A stretch of 5,459 nt of DNA from Chloroflexia bacterium (GTDB taxonomy: Bacteria; Chloroflexota; Chloroflexia; Thermomicrobiales; CFX8). The stretch covers positions 1-5,459 of the forward strand of contig JACCZH010000451.1 in NCBI GenBank assembly GCA_013696045.1. Direction: 5' to 3'. Position 1 is the stretch's first letter. Each line of letters starts with the position of its first letter. A program made the translations under genes and the position numbers. Positions 5,062 to 5,459 of the stretch are shown in pieces. A model generated the notes under the pieces. It saw only the letters and a list, made by a program, of their open reading frames with translations, had not been told where the DNA came from and did no database searches.

Positions 5062-5459
5062 TTATCGTACGGCTGCGTACCAGCGCGCGATGCGATCTGC
5101 TGAGACTCCAAGACTGTAGGCAATCTGGAATCCGGTCATCATCGCAAGGGTTCGTAGGACCCCATAGCGTTGGAAGCGACGCGCGGACGTGGTGACGAGG
5201 GCGGGAAGGATCCGCAGCTTTCCTATCTTGCGCAGGCGGCGCGACAGATCGACATCTTCCATCAGCATCAGATTGCTGTACCCGCCTATCGCCTCAAAGT
5301 CGCGCCGGCGGACGGCAATTGTCTGGTCGCCGAAGAACGTGCGTTGGACGGGAATACGGATGCGGCTGGCGATCTCCACGAGCCTGTATTGGAGATCCCT
5401 GCGGTCGAGCTTGAGGTGAAAGGCAGTTGCGCTCGTCTGCTCGTCCTTCAGGGCTGTGG
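5062..5459 (-). CDS. GT2 glycosyltransferase, rSAM/selenodomain-associated transferase 2 type (partial)
   Basis: This is the C-terminal 131 codons of a family 2 glycosyltransferase; the frame is open to the right edge, so the nucleotide-binding N-terminus lies outside the window. The conserved acceptor-side region reads FFGDQTIAVRRRDFEAIGGY, then MEDVDLSRRLRKIGK with the ED general-base pair, then TSARRFQRYGVLRT, and near the end LGVSADRIARWYAAVR before TAA at 5062-5064. GDQ..VRR, LMEDVxLSRRL, TSARRxxxxG and the short ARWY tail are what I remember of the TIGR04283-type subgroup, named for co-occurrence with radical-SAM and selenium-related genes. The product would be a cytoplasmic or membrane-associated glycosyl transferase with unknown acceptor. 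It precedes the SelU-like selenoprotein by 50 bases on the same strand, so the two are probably co-transcribed. No start is assigned. Confidence 0.85.
   Translation of the reverse strand, partial: TALKDEQTSATAFHLKLDRRDLQYRLVEIASRIRIPVQRTFFGDQTIAVRRRDFEAIGGYSNLMLMEDVDLSRRLRKIGKLRILPALVTTSARRFQRYGVLRTLAMMTGFQIAYSLGVSADRIARWYAAVR

Overview
The window is a moderately GC-rich bacterial segment. Its protein style suggests a Chloroflexota/Thermomicrobia-like or actinobacterial-like genome; this is a weak inference from remembered homologues, with no 16S or other marker present. Its most important property is that two genes on the minus strand only make sense if an in-frame UGA is read as selenocysteine (Sec), so the host should carry the selA/selB/selC/selD machinery elsewhere.

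Layout. Positions 1-682 hold no convincing intact gene, only a short remnant resembling a short-chain dehydrogenase on the minus strand. A plus-strand pair follows: a complete GH15 glucoamylase/trehalase-type hydrolase (683-2515), and a small four-helix membrane protein (2512-2988) whose TTG start overlaps the GH15 stop codon. Converging on this pair, only 15 bases from its end, is a minus-strand OsmC-family peroxiredoxin (3480 down to 3004). A TGA occupies its first catalytic cysteine position (codon 69) and is followed by a SECIS-like hairpin. A roughly 270-base divergent intergenic region holds a candidate promoter and a stem-loop. Next is a plus-strand gene resembling small 'vitamin K epoxide reductase family' membrane proteins (about 3755/3784-4254). 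It carries an in-frame TAG and has lost the first cysteine of its CxxC motif, so it looks decayed.

Converging on that pseudogene is a minus-strand operon that enters from the right edge. It contains a GT2 glycosyltransferase of the rSAM/selenodomain-associated transferase 2 type (5' end outside the window), then a PRXL2/SelU-like thioredoxin-fold protein with a U-x-x-C motif encoded through a TGA at codon 34 (5011-4490), then a translationally coupled N-terminal fragment of an aminoglycoside-phosphotransferase-like protein (4509-4327).

How it fits together. Two Sec-containing thiol-peroxidase-type proteins, a glycosyltransferase from a family named for its association with selenium-related genes, and a broken thiol-redox membrane protein lie within about 2.5 kb. 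I read this as a small seleno-redox island beside an ordinary carbohydrate-hydrolase pair. The two recoding sites share the same local context (GGY-TGA-CTG) and the same hairpin geometry: a 7-bp stem whose apical loop begins 25 nt after the TGA. This argues strongly against chance nonsense mutations. Peroxide defence is inferred from the families; the actual substrates are unknown.
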